Source of the DNA: Membranipora membranacea
Lineage: Eukaryota; Bryozoa; Gymnolaemata; Cheilostomatida; Membraniporidae
Assembly: GCA_914767715.1 (NCBI GenBank)
Contig: OU612065.1
Span: 24,740,001-24,804,000 of the forward strand
DNA length: 64,000 nt
Direction of reading: 5' to 3'
Shown here: in pieces, positions 25,034-37,300 of the stretch
Layout: every line of letters starts with the position of its first letter
Numbering within the stretch: position 1 is the first letter of the stretch
Made by a program: the position numbers and the translations under genes
The notes under the pieces: generated by a model
The model's input: only the letters and a program-made list of their open reading frames with translations
Told to the model about the DNA's origin: nothing
The model's database searches: none

Positions 25034-26784
25034 TCTATAGCAGCTGAGCGATTCTTTTTTTCTTGGTTGACTTTGCAGTTGATGTGAGTCGGGTGCTCCA
25101 GTCAGCAATTTGCGAGTTGGTCCTTACTCGACAACAGGAGCACTTGATCACTTGGCTTGCACAAACTGACTCTGGCACGTGACGTCACTTACTACAACAA
25201 CATTCTGTCTTGTTCTGGAGGGTCCTGGGTTGGGGAGATGGTTAGGGGCAGCTGGACTTGCGATGCCAAGGTGGTTGACTGGCTTGACCCTTACTTAGGA
25301 TCACTTGAGTTTATATTCCTGCCGATTTAGATGATGCTGTCCATTTGCCTTAGTTGAACATGAGTATCTTTGTTTTAATTTAGATTTTCAAGCTTGACGA
25401 AGAGTGTTATTGTAATTGATTGCAAACAACTGCAGCGTTGTCAAATTTTGTTGGCTTTCATGGGCTGTAACTCTCTATCTGTATTCATTGCGGGTCGTCG
25501 TGAAAACGTAACATAGGAGAATGTGATCATAATAGGTGACAGTCTAGAAAAATAAATTTGAAAAGAGTGTTTTCAATTTTTTTACAAAAAAATGTGATTT
25601 AAAGTTGGCAGAAGAAATAAATTTATAGTCACAAAGAAACACATTGTTTACCTTACCGGAACAGACTTATTGTAACAGTTGCATTGTAATGATAGTTGCT
25701 CTTTCCAACTCCCTTCATGGCTGGGGCTAGAGCAGAAAAGTACCATCTACCATGTTCACCATACCCCTCCCCCTTTACCAAACAGGAGCTATCTGATGTA
25801 GCAATTGGGTTGACTCTGACCAGATCAGAGCCAAACTTGTAACTAAGGGTACGGACATTTTATCATATGATCCAGGTTCGATTTTCGGCTGGATATAATT
25901 TCTGATTGGGCACTAAAGACCCATATATCTAAGCCAGGATTGTTCGGATCAAGACCATAATTACTGTGTCTTTGCACATCGCCCTCAATTAAATGCCTCA
26001 ATGCTAATGCTCCATATATTGTCCTGTCTTGGTTTATTATTAAGTCTATGGGCTGCCCATAAAATCTAGAAGAAGACCCATAAGACCTTGCTGAACAATT
26101 TTGGTTTTTTATAAAACAGAAAATACACCTTGTTTAGTTTTAGCTCATTTTAGGCCAAGCACTTTTTTTGTCACTGAAGCCATCACGATGTCATAGAATA
26201 TGATTCCGAAATGTGAATGTGAATGTGAATTTATCACAAACCCCAACCAAGACAATATCGTGGAGCTACACCACTGCATACCAGATGAACAATTGACCGA
26301 TCAATTACTTGGCTAGGCGATGATTACAATGTTCATGAAAATGTGTCATATTTCTTCAGTTAGCTATAAACGTGTTATTAGTATGTCTATAAAATACCGG
26401 GTTGTGATACTATATAGAATATAAAATTAAAATTGAACAGTTGCAGATATTGTATGGAGAACGAAAGTTTTATCCAAGCAGCAAAAGATTCGTGTGTTAA
26501 ACCTACTCTTCGCTACTAACTTTGTTTTTATAAAACGAATGTTGTCAAGCTCTTCAAATTCTTCGTTGAATAATGGTCACTGTGTATTGCTTTGATTTCT
26601 TGTACAACAAAGCTCAAAATCTGCAATCATCTCGTATCCTTCTTTAGTACCTAGATTGTTTTTTCACCATTATTTGCCGAAACTGGCGTTACTTTCTGAA
26701 TCTAAATTGATTCGACTTGTGTTTTTCTAGTATTGAAGATACATCAGTTGTGATACAACATCTGATTTTTAATCAATTAAAGCC
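25034..26784. other. Spacer upstream of LHPP
   Basis: Contains an E-box fused to a CRE palindrome (CACGTGACGTCA, about 25177-25188), far from either gene start, and a lone P-like terminus (26023-26050). No gene frame is seen. The final few hundred bases should contain the LHPP promoter and leader. Confidence 0.35.
26023..26050 (+). mobile_element. Solo right terminus of a P-like element
   Basis: CCTGTCTTGG...ATTAAGTCTATG matches the right end of the 3861-6771 element at about 23 of 28 positions, including the last 13 exactly. No matching left end is visible nearby, so it is a relic or a solo end. Confidence 0.55.
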
Positions 26785-29700
26785 ATGTCAGCTAATTGGT
26801 ATGATGGAGTTAAGGGTCTTCTTCTGGATGTAACAGGAGTGCTTTATGAAAGTGGCCCTGATGGTGGAGTAGTCATTCCTGGCTCTGTTGACGCCATTAA
26901 CAGGTAAGGATACTGATAATTTCACTGATACACTTGAAATAATCTTGAAAATTCTGTAAACTCCTCCCTACTCTGCAATCATTTGGCTATCTTGGTACGT
27001 CAAAGTAGCAACATTGGTATAATGAGGTTAGGATTGATTACCATGTAAGGTCCACAGTCATACAGATTTTGTCAAAGACAATGGATGGCAAAGAAGGATG
27101 GTATGTAAATGACGAAAAATTATACCTTGAATTCAATTATAGACATAATGATAACTATTTCTAGACTTAGAGCTAGTGGACTTCCATTCAAGTTGATATC
27201 TAATGAATCGACGGCCCCCAAAGAGGGATTTGCTGCCAAATTGAAAGCACATGGATTTGACGTATCTACAGCAGATATGCTCCTCCCTGGTCCTGCTATG
27301 GCCGCCATTCTGAACCGTGAAAAGCTGAGGCCACATCTTCTCGTTCATCCAGGTATGTCTAATTCAAAATAATCTTGAGAATCAATATGAATGATATGTT
27401 ACGAAACATTTAGGTAAGTGTTTGTTGGTCTTCATTATTTTCTATTTAAAGCAAAATTATTAACAATTACCGATGAACCAACATGCTATTCTCCATGGTA
27501 TTTCGCTCATAACCTCTTGGTCATTTGGTCAATCACCTTCTTTCTTTCACATTATATCAATCAATGTCTCCAACCAGACATTGTAAAGTTTCAAGGATGG
27601 ATGCGCATAGTTTCCTTAGATATAGCCAGATATAAAATGCTCCTCCAGATTCTATTTATTTGCTTGTTTTGATGGCTCCCTGCAGGTCACATGGCTTGTC
27701 GCTATTAATTAAGTTATTTCAGTCTAATGAAAGAGGTGGCTGTTGTGATAATATCCTTCTTGGTACAGATAAAGATGGTTTAGCAATTTAGTCTTGAGAC
27801 TTCATGAATTTCCATGCAATGGATATCCAAAATATAGGAGTTGCCCTCTGTTAATCAAGGAAAAAACAACTCTTAATTTATGAAGTTTGTCCAATTGAAA
27901 GCAAAGGGGCTGGGCATTTCCAATTCCAATTCTCCTTGCTGAAATTATTGAGTAGAGTATTGAATTACTTGTTTGATCAAACACAGTCACCTGTAACAAC
28001 ATACCCAGAATATAGTATGTTACATGTTCTAAGGCGCTGTTGTAAAAAGTGGGCCAAGTATTGTATATATGCTATATCGTATTTATCCCCATATGGTTCC
28101 CAGGTTCTGTGGAATCTACTTATTATGATGTGAAAGAATGGAACTCTACTTCAGTTTTTTGTTGTTGTTGCAGATTTATTGGACGAGTTTGAAACATGTG
28201 ATAAGGATAACCCAAACTGCGTAGTGATGGGTGATTGTCAGGAGCACTTTACTTACGATGCTTTGAATAAAGCATTTACTCTTCTCATACAATGTGACCC
28301 TGCTGACCGAAATTTGTTTGCTCTCGGTGCTGGGTATGTTTTAAGTGTCATATTATGTTCTCTGGGGGCAACTAAACATGTTTAACATCTCGCAGCTTGT
28401 GACCATAAAAGGGGAGCTTCTCAAACAACATACCTTGCCTCCCCATAGTAATGTGATGCGACCATAGTTTAGTACCACAGTGCTGTTGCGTCAATAAACC
28501 TGTTTCTCTGTCTGTTTTTCAAGTGCCTGCTCCAATTTAGCACAACAGCAATGATGTTGGAATTGCCAGTGTTTCATATTTCCCTTATATAACCCTCTAA
28601 AAAAATGATTGTGTTACAGAAAATACTACAGCGAAGGTGGTCATCTGGTGCTTGATGTTGGTTCTTATGCAAAAATGCTAGCTGTAAGTTAGATCTAGGC
28701 CCAGTGATCGTATCAATCACTTATTGCTATTGGTCAAAGCTATGTGAACTCTTGATGCTCTTTGAGCAAACTACTGTTATTTTATCCAAAATAGTTTTTG
28801 CTTGGCTTATGGAGTACGATAAGCTTTTAATATATTAGTCTATAGTTATATCATTGTCATGTGCTTGTGTTTTTACTGCAGCCTGTACTCAAATCAAGAT
28901 TTCATGTAAATGTTTCTAACTGCAAGCTAGGTAAAAAAGTTTTCTCTGTTTGAAACTGATTATTTCTTTGTAGCACGCATGTAGCTGTGAAGTAGTTACA
29001 TGCGGCAAACCTGATGCCACATTCTTTGGCCAAGGTCTAAAGGAGTTAGGACTAGATGCCAGCCAGGTAAATTATAAGCATATCATTATAGTGGGCCCTG
29101 GTGATTATGAAAATATTATAGGTGAGCACATAATATTTCATTTCATTTGTTGTTTGCCATCAATTTAAATGAGTGAGTCAAATTTATATTTCGATTGCAG
29201 CTCGCACCACACATTGATTTAGCAAAGATTTTAATATGCTGCAAAGATACATATTATATAGTAAATATTTTGACTACCATATTGCCAAGAATTCATTGAT
29301 GATATATTGTCCTAGGTTGCTATGATAGGAGATGATATTGTGAGCGATGTTGGAGGGGCGCAAGCCGTGGGTATGAAGGGTTTACAAGTACGCACAGGAA
29401 AATACAGGTAACTTATAACATATGACTCAGCTCAATATCTAAAATCTCCCTGCAGCCAAATTCTGATTACATAGAAAAGGAGATGTTTATGCAAATTTTA
29501 CGAAGATCCAGGAAAGATTCCCTAATTAATCACTGATCACATGGGATTTGATTTTATTCAACCTTTTCAGGTACAGCAAGGGCTACAAAATTTGATTATT
29601 CTGAGATACCAACAATGTTATGTGTGAATTTGTCACTCCTTGGGAATTAAAATTGACTAGATGTTCAGTGGATTTTGGAATCAGAAACTTTTCCAGTTTT

Positions 29701-29900
29701 AAACGAGCTCTATTTAAATAACCAAGGACTGAATTTCATTCAACTCTGATCGAGGAGTTATGATGACTGTTCCAGTTGCTCACAATACTTTTCTCATATT
29801 CAACAGGAAATCAACCGATGAGCCTCATCCAAAAGTTAATCCTGATGCATATGTCGATAACCTGGCCCAAGCTGTGGATCAACTTCTTTCCAAGAACTGA
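26785..29900 (+). CDS. LHPP: LHPP, phospholysine phosphohistidine inorganic pyrophosphate phosphatase
   Basis: A HAD-superfamily phosphatase that in vertebrates hydrolyses pyrophosphate and acts on phosphohistidine. Seven exons: 26785-26903, 27165-27352, 28174-28333, 28620-28683, 28974-29066, 29316-29407 and 29807-29900. They sum to 810 nt, giving 269 aa against 270 for the human protein. HAD motif I is LLLDVTGVLYE (nucleophile Asp15; Thr replaces the usual second Asp, and vertebrate LHPP has Ser at this position). Motif II is LISNES, motif III CGKPD and motif IV IGDDIVSDVGGA. The exon order and DPNCVVMGD-like cap region also match LHPP rather than HDHD2. The start lies in MSANWYDGVKG. A canonical AATAAA follows at 30189. 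Confidence 0.96.
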
Positions 29901-30188
29901 TAATTGCTCGAATTCTTGCTAATCATTAAAATGTAAGACTGCTGCTTTTAAGCTCATTTAGACCATTAGGATTCGACTTATGCAAAACTTCGTCTGACAG
30001 AAAATGAGGTATATTCATAGTCAATTTTTCAATTTGGAGGTGATCAGTGTTTCTCTATCATCATCAGGCTAAAATAAGCATTTATCGAATTAGACCCAAT
30101 TATCACAAGCACACCTTTATTCTTCTTTGTACACCAGATATCATGTGTTTTAATGTTGTTTGTTTTTAATCTTCTATATATTTCCATA

Positions 30189-30194
30189 AATAAA
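30189..30194 (+). terminator. Poly(A) signal AATAAA for LHPP
   Basis: Canonical hexamer about 290 bp after the LHPP stop, in the context CATAAATAAATA. Confidence 0.55.
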
Positions 30195-31424
30195 TATTTA
30201 AATAGTTTTAAATAATTTTAATGGTATTGTCAAGGGTATGAAATCAGGGAGTTTTGAACTAACTCCCTATGTATTTGGTATTGAAGTTGTCTTCTGTCAT
30301 CACTAGGTAAGACAACTCTTTAAACTCAACAAATAAGTTTAAATATTCAATAATTGTGCTTGTTCATTGCTCCTTGCTTGCTCAAAACCAAACCAAGACA
30401 AATCATACCATGCTACAGCCACCATGGACACAATCAGTGCTTATAGAAGCTAACAAATCATTGACAAAAAATAATTATAAAGGAATATCACGTAAAGGGG
30501 AAATTGTTCACACTGGTTGGATTTCCTGTCAGTTTCCAAAACAACTTTCCAAGAGTTTGCCAAAATCTTGGACCTTATTATTTTAATCCAACCCTTACTC
30601 ACAAATGTCCTACATGTACATGACCCAGATAGACTACACCCCAACAGGAGATGCCTCTCATCTATATTCCCAGTCAAGGGCATGAAATAGAAGAGGGAAT
30701 ATCAATCATGAATCAATAGTGGAGAGATTATTTTGTTATAATAAATAAATAATACTTTTATATGTGTGTATATAATTTTGGCTAATAACCACTATCATCA
30801 TTAATGTGTGTGTGCTTGCTTGACAATGGACCACACATATGATTCAAGTCGGATCCAGTCTCCAAACTACCAATAACTCCTGATTTGACCCAGGAGTAAA
30901 AGGCCAGGGGCAGGGTACTCCTCCTTGCTTTGTTTCTGTAATTGTTGTGGCAAATGAGTACCAAGTAACAGGACACACAGTCAATGGTGACAGTACTGGC
31001 TAAGTCACAGGTCTACTCCAAAACCTTGGTCTCTGGCATGTTTGGGCAGCCCCCAAAGTTTTGGAGAAGGCCTGTGATAGGACTTCCTGCTTTGACATTC
31101 CAGCCATATATAACTGTATGACATGTTGATCTATCGTGCCCAACCAACCAGTCCAATTTCATTGTGTTGGCCTTGATTTGTTGTGTAGCTTGAGAATATC
31201 CAATGGTAGCGAGTCAAGTGATACTGTCTAGGGATGGGTTCGCTCAGAACCAATCTCGCTCAGGCAAGGTCGATTAATGATTATAATGAACCCAATGAGT
31301 TCATTGTTCTACCTACTTGACATTTAGTGATCCTTTATAAACCAACACCCAATAGAGACCTTGTGAATCTCTCTATTATCAAGGTCTATTTGTCTATGTT
31401 TATCTTTTCTAGAGTCAGGAAATC
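30195..31424. other. Spacer between LHPP and ENY2
   Basis: No supported gene. Holds a short palindrome GGGAGTTTTGAACTAACTCCC near 30249-30269. A related CAGGGAGTTT motif recurs near 32146, 53827 and 60665. A 76-codon frame at 30356-30586 is unsupported. The ENY2 promoter should lie in the last few hundred bases. Confidence 0.35.
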
Positions 31425-32482
31425 ATGGATCGCAACTCTGAATCTTTAGTAAGTGAGATATTTCAGACTGCATTTTATCAGAAATACAAAGTTTGTAGGC
31501 CCTTTGTCACGCATCTGAGAATTCACTTCTTTGGACTTGATAATGGCAATGATAAACCATGGGATAAACAATGAGGTTGCATCTCAAACCAACTTTAATC
31601 TGTCCGTGGCCTGCATATGGCATCAACTAGTCTGAGTCCCCCAGACTTTCCCCCAACTGCCTGACGGCCATCCGTGATTCAGGCATCAGTGAAACGAAAA
31701 TTAAATCATCTGAGCCTGTTGGCTCTTACGGCAAAAACTCATAAGAATAAGAAACCCTAGTTTGAAAATTGATACTGTCAATATGGTTATATCAAATTAA
31801 TTATTTAGTAGCCTTTTCCTTGCGTTGTTGTAGATGAGAGCCAGTATCAACCAAAAGCTTGTTGAGACTGGTGAAAGTGAGAGACTCAAAGAAATTCTTC
31901 GCACCAGGTAAATAATGTCTGCTAGTATTGAGAACTTATGGATTTACATTGACCGGTGTGTATTTCAACCTTGCCAAATTTTGTCAAGCAACTTGACCTG
32001 TTAAATATATTGTAATTAGGAGAAAAGATTTCGTAGCAAGTAGTCTTCATGGAAATGCATCATGGTACATTGAGGGCACATTTTATTCATATCATTTTCC
32101 AACTATTCATTGTGGAACTATAATTAAGCTCATTGATATGATCAGGGAGTTTGGAACAAACAGTAATTACCAAAACGTTTTTGTCACAATCTGCTGAAAT
32201 TTGGAATTGCATGCTCTCATACTTTTGAACAGCAACACTTCAAACAAGCTAAATATATTTATGACGTTTGTCATCCAACACAGATTGATCGAATGTGGCT
32301 GGCGGGATGAGTTGAAGGCTTACTGTAAAGAGATTGTGAAGAGGAAAGGATTAGAACATGTGACAGTTGAAGATTTAGTAGCAGAGACAACTCCTAAAGG
32401 CAGATCAATGGTACCTGATGATGTAAAACGAGAACTTCTCAGCAGAATAAGGACATTCCTTGCTCAGCAGAGCTCTGTGTAG
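31425..32482 (+). CDS. ENY2: ENY2, SAGA/TREX-2 subunit
   Basis: Small helical protein that works in the SAGA deubiquitinase module and in TREX-2 mRNA export in the nucleus. Three exons: 31425-31448 (MDRNSESL), 31834-31907 ([20 protein letters not shown]) and 32284-32482. They sum to 297 nt, giving 98 aa against 101 in human. The signature stretches are [17 protein letters not shown] and [16 protein letters not shown], and it ends [12 protein letters not shown]. The second exon also opens with ATG, so a shorter start is conceivable, but the upstream exon splices in frame and fits the family's short variable N-terminus. Confidence 0.97.
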
Positions 32483-32766
32483 AATAACCGAATATCGTTG
32501 TCAGCTCATCACACATAATCCTTCCATCAAGTCTTGTTTGTAATAGTTGACAAGTGATGGTGAAAAAATGTTCTAATCATTGATCTTACTGAGCCATTCT
32601 CTAATGATAGTGACAGAGCGTTTACCGTAGCCATAGAACATCGGATATGTGTTTTCGCTGCGTCTTATCATAAATTGCTAACACTTCCTTAATTCCCTAG
32701 TCCCAAGGAAATAACGTTTCTTTCTTTTCTTATTTTTATTTACATTATACTGAAGACCAAATTTAC

Positions 32767-32772
32767 AATAAA
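32767..32772 (+). terminator. Poly(A) signal AATAAA for ENY2
   Basis: Canonical hexamer 285 bp after the ENY2 stop. On the opposite strand an AATAAA (plus-strand TTTATT, 32735-32740) could serve SNRPD3, in which case the two 3' ends overlap. Confidence 0.5.
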
Positions 32773-33106
32773 AAATTGCAATTACAGCGTGAGGAGAATG
32801 ACGTCTGTCAAAAATAAATTTAACTCAAACTTCCAATTGAAATGAAAGCTTTGCACTGTAGTGCATTTTGAGGTTCCTCTCAGATACAGACCCTTGCGGT
32901 CTCTAGATAAAAATTGATTCTATATACATGAACATCGAGAGTTGAAGGCTAGAGAAAAAAGCCTTTCAAGGCGTGAGAAAAAAGCCTTGACTACGGATAA
33001 ATATATCCTATTCCTTGGAATATTTTTTTCCACCCTAAGAGATTGCCTCATTCCAAACAAACTTTGCAATAAGAACAAGAGTCCTCATGGTTGGTGTTTG
33101 AAAGTT

Positions 33107-34733
33107 CTACTGTCTTCTCTGGAACATGTTACCACCGCCGCCGCCTCCTCTGTCTCCACCACCCCTTCCTCGTCCACCTCGTCCTCTTGCACCTCCTCGA
33201 GCGGCTAAAATGAAAGGAATATCAGTGTGACTATTTGTTATCTCTCTTGAGAGCCAAAGTAGGCTTGACTTGAGGAGTACAGCACAGGAAATTTGGTTGG
33301 AATTTCTTCCTAGCAAGTATGTTTCACTTTGGAAGGTCACGAATTTAGTAAGCTATATTCATATCAAAGGCCTAAATCTGTAATTCTCTATCTCTTCTAA
33401 ATTTTTAGATCCTCTTCTTGCCCCAAACAGCACCTAGATTCACAGAAACTGAGATTTTTAGAGGTAAAAATGCTTGAATATCTAATTTCCCATAAATCTC
33501 AAGCGAGACAAGCGAAATACAAGGTGTTTTCTATAATTCTCCTCATGTCCTGAACTAAACTTGGAACTATTAAGCCATGGAGACAGTATATTTTGTCATG
33601 AGTTGTCATCTCCCTATACAGCTCACTATCTAGGTGTCTTATGAATATCACCATGGCGACTTTTTCAAATGGTGTATGGACACTTGAAACTATTAGCTTA
33701 ATGTGTAAAAGTGTCTTCTCAACTTTTTGCAACCACAAGGGTTGTCCCCTCTTTATGGCTCTATAAGATAAATTATGTACCTATATAGGCTCTGCTCCAA
33801 ATTCTAAGCATTTTGCCCTGAGTTGGGGAAAATCTGTGAGAAAGATGATTGTTGGCATGTGATTTGCCATATTTCTTCCAAAGCAAATGTCACAAACCCA
33901 CAAGGCTACTCTACTAGAAATCTTGGCTTTCACTATGCTGAAAACCATCACTGTCTGTCTTGCGAACTTGTTCCCAAATTTTTCATTCATATAGTACCGT
34001 CTAGCAGTGAGCAATTCGGGAGCAAGACCTGATTCATTTCAATGATGAGTAATTTAGCCAATGATTCAAACTCATGCACGCTGACCGGAAGCTTCCCAGG
34101 GATTATTCATTTACTTAGATTGCAAGGTTTGAAATGCCATAAGATAACATCATTGCAAACACCATGCTGACATTCTTGCTCATTTGGTCCTTCAATTCAA
34201 TTTGGTAAAACTATTGTTCTCTAAATATCCATTCAGCACAGACTAGTTCAATCAAGCAGTGAGTGTGCAAACAACACTCTACCACAATTATTAAACATGG
34301 TATTTCCATCTGACAGGTCTCCCATCATTGCCATATGAATTTCCAATGACAGTACTTGTGTTTTTCCATTGATTCACTATCATCAAATCATTTGTCAAAT
34401 GTAATCAATCTCACCTTGAGCTCTCAAAATAGCAGACTTCCCTCTTCCAGCATTACCAGGGGCCTTTCCTTGTACCTTCTTAAACATAGGAGCATTTTTC
34501 AGCATATCAGGTAGGATCAGGAATCTGATTTTGCTTCCTCTGATGAAAACATTTTCTAGCTGTGCATTTCTCCCATCCCTGTATGTGACATTAATGCTAG
34601 CCATCTGACAATTCATATTGTCTTCTGCTTCAACTAATTTGCCTCTGTATACTTCTCCTGTGCTTGTCTCCAAAGTCACAACATGGCCTTCAGCTTCATG
34701 TAATATCTTGATTGGTACCCCGATGCTGGCCAT
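33107..34733 (-). CDS. SNRPD3: Small nuclear ribonucleoprotein Sm D3
   Basis: Core Sm-ring protein of spliceosomal snRNPs. Two exons, 34733-34415 and 33204-33107, sum to 417 nt, giving 138 aa. The N-terminus [20 protein letters not shown] is family-typical. Sm1 includes [20 protein letters not shown] and Sm2 includes [20 protein letters not shown]. The second exon encodes an Arg-Gly-rich tail ([18 protein letters not shown]) ending NMFQRRQ, the site of arginine dimethylation in the family. An ATG ten codons upstream is in frame, but homology supports the start at 34733. The 1.2-kb intron holds two unrecognised minus-strand frames (33738-33499 and 34014-33781), perhaps element remnants. The gene is convergent with ENY2. 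Confidence 0.97.
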
Positions 34734-35344
34734 GGTACTGAACAAATTATCCCCGACCAACAATTTAGCTGGATGGAGTTGGATGAAGTCTCCTAGTTAG
34801 GGCCTCCAAAACTTTCTTTCTTTTTTCTTCTTTAAAATTTCGACTGTGGTGTACAAGCACTGACTCTATGTATATTATGCCTAATTTCCTAAGAATATAC
34901 TTTCAATTTTGAAGGACACCTGCCCTATTTTCACTTCAGATTCATACTCTTAGTTTAATTTAAAGCGATTCATGTTTAAAAATAAAACATTCAAAAAGGG
35001 AAAAGGCCCAGGCAAAATATACTTGGACAGAAGTTGAATTCTAGAGTACTGTTAGGGTAAGGTTTAAGCCAGTGGCAACTTAAAACGATGAGCCATACCT
35101 AGGGTCTTACAATCACATGCACAGTGCATCTATCTCGTGCAGCTTGGGCTCTGAAGCTTGATTATTATTTCAAAGAAATCTAAGCACAAAAAATTCAATC
35201 ACTTATTTATTTATATATACTAGTACTATACTACTATACTATTATTTATATATATATATATATATACATACTTAGGCCTACTACTAGTCCTACTAACAAC
35301 ATGAGAAAAACTTAGATTTTTGTTGTTTTGTGTGAATGTTATAC
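34734..35344. other. Spacer upstream of SNRPD3
   Basis: Includes the SNRPD3 leader, a (TA)n tract at about 35240-35265, and a minus-strand AATAAATAA (about 35200-35212) that could end the gene whose exon is at 35345-35516. Confidence 0.35.
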
Positions 35345-35516
35345 CTTGGTTATACTCTGTTGATATGCGTTTAAGCCCCAGCAGTCTTTTACTCACTTTA
35401 TTATCATGAGAGTGTTTGGGAAGTAATGGTTTGGTTGGTCCTGTCAATAGAATATGATAACTTGATTGAGTCATTTTTTGCATCAATGGTTCAGTTGAGT
35501 ATGGCAAATCCCAACT
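35345..35516 (-). CDS. Probable single exon of an unrecognised minus-strand gene
   Basis: A 172-bp stretch open in one frame, bounded by an acceptor (ACCACAG) and a donor (CCAAG followed by gtataac). It has coding-like composition: SWDLPYSTEPLMQ at the start, a GPTKPLLPKHSHDNK stretch and KRLLGLKRISTEYNQ at the end. I do not recognise the family. A frame starting at ATG 35889 (MSKKNISEIRKRNVCTLCLQ, with a CxxC) could belong to its first exon, which would make it head-to-head with the DHHC gene only 25 bp apart, but no clean phase-compatible splice joins them. The frame could also run past the donor to a stop near 35226. Confidence 0.4.
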
Positions 35517-35914
35517 CTGTGGTATGCCATTTGATGTCGTAAATGTAGTTATTGTTTTCGGTTATATTCTTCAAAATTTGTCCGCGGTACTTTGAATCAG
35601 GGTACGGAAGAAATTCAGATCCAAAACACCACTATCAATTGCCCGATCAAGTAGTATTATTCGTCCGGACACCAAGAATCAACCACTCAAATATACAGTG
35701 TGTTGCATCAACTAAATGCATAAATATTGTAAAGTCGCATAGGATAATCTGTATTAATGAAACAATGCGCCCAATAATGTAGTAATGTTGCTTCTCATGA
35801 AAAGTAGCTTGAAAAGCCCCTTTGTGTGGTTGCAGACATAGAGTGCAAACATTGCGCTTTCTGATCTCACTTATATTTTTCTTAGACATATAAGTAATTA
35901 TGGACCATTTTTAG

Positions 35915-37263
35915 ATGGCTGAGCCACCTCCGCCAGTGAATTATGAGGTCTGTGTGGAGACTGTACATATATCGCAATTTAGCGGCTTCCTGGAAACCTA
36001 TCCAGAGGTTGTTGGTATGAAGTAAGTATTTGATCTTTTTTTACAGTTTGGTGTAAACAGGAAACTTGATCAAACAGAAAATAGATCTGAACAGTGAATT
36101 GGAGTAAACGGAACTGTGTGCAGTTAAATGTTGAAACAACAGCGTGTGAAATAAATTATGTTTGCTGAAGTTTACTCATTTGTAACAAGTGAGCCTACTG
36201 GACCTCAACCTGAGATTTAAATGCTTTTTGAGATAAAGGCGCTCAAATAACCTTCATATTGTGCTTGGTTATGAATATGCAGTTATTCTTGTTTTCGTCA
36301 GGTCATAATCAAAACAAAATCCCAACTCCATCTTTTCTTAGATTTTGGCATGGCCAAACTTTGCTGCACAAGATCAGTCTGAGGCCTGATGCCAACCTCC
36401 AGCTATTGGCCATTTGTGTTGAAGCTGGAGCAGATGTAAACGCTGTTAACAACTTTGGTGAAACTCCGCTGATGTTTGTTGCAAAGATCGGCAGCTCTAA
36501 GATGTGTCAATATCTTGTCGAAAGGGGAGGTAAGACTATGGTTTTTGTTTTCATAGTACAAATCACACATTTGGTAATGATGCGAAGTAAGTAGGTGACC
36601 CATTTACTTCTATACCAGTCCCTAAATATAGAACCTTGCCTGGGTGTTGCTTGTGCTGCTGCTTACTGTATACCATTGCATGACTGACCATTCTCAAATA
36701 AGTAAGAAGAAGATGGGGAGCAATTCCAAATTGCCAAACATATCTTGATAGAAAAGAAACTGAAAAAACCCCAAAACCTTGAAAGCGATGAATGATAATG
36801 GTTGCCTATCATTTTCTTCTTGCATACATTGGTCTTGGAGTCAACTTTCCTTTATGTTTTGAAAACACAGATCATCAAAGTAAGTGATCAGGTAAGAATA
36901 CGGGCGAAGACCTGACAAGCACCTCCAGTCGATAATATATGGTCTGCTTATTTGGTTTGTGCATGTCGTTAACCTTGTCTCTTTACTTACCTTACTGATG
37001 CAGACGTGTTGATCAATTTTGTGATTTGTGTAAGTATCGTGCAATTTTTTCTCATTGACATCAAGTGCTCTCACAATATTTATTACAGGTGATATAAACG
37101 CTAAAGACAAAGCCGGTCGAAGGATTATACACCACGCTGTGATGGGAGGCAGTGTTTACCTCGTACATTATCTCTTTATTGTTAACGAATATGATCTGGA
37201 TGTGAGTACCCAAAGTGCGCATAGCTTTGAACCTAATAATATTAATAATGATAATAATACGTA

Positions 37264-37300
<37 letters not shown>

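Noticed and set aside
25177-25188. E-box/CRE composite CACGTGACGTCA as a promoter element
   Set aside because: It is 1.6 kb from LHPP and 2.5 kb from KAT14 starts, with no core promoter nearby. A 12-bp match alone is weak.
26785-26903. Loss of the second catalytic Asp in LHPP (DVTG)
   Set aside because: Vertebrate LHPP also lacks Asp at this position (Ser), so it is a family trait, not a lesion.
33499-34014. Two minus-strand frames of 77-79 codons in the SNRPD3 intron
   Set aside because: No family recognised and no clear splice edges. Kept only as possible element remnants.
34734-34763. Upstream in-frame ATG for SNRPD3 ([10 protein letters not shown])
   Set aside because: The family begins directly at the MASIGVPIK-type sequence. 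The ten extra residues fit a leader.
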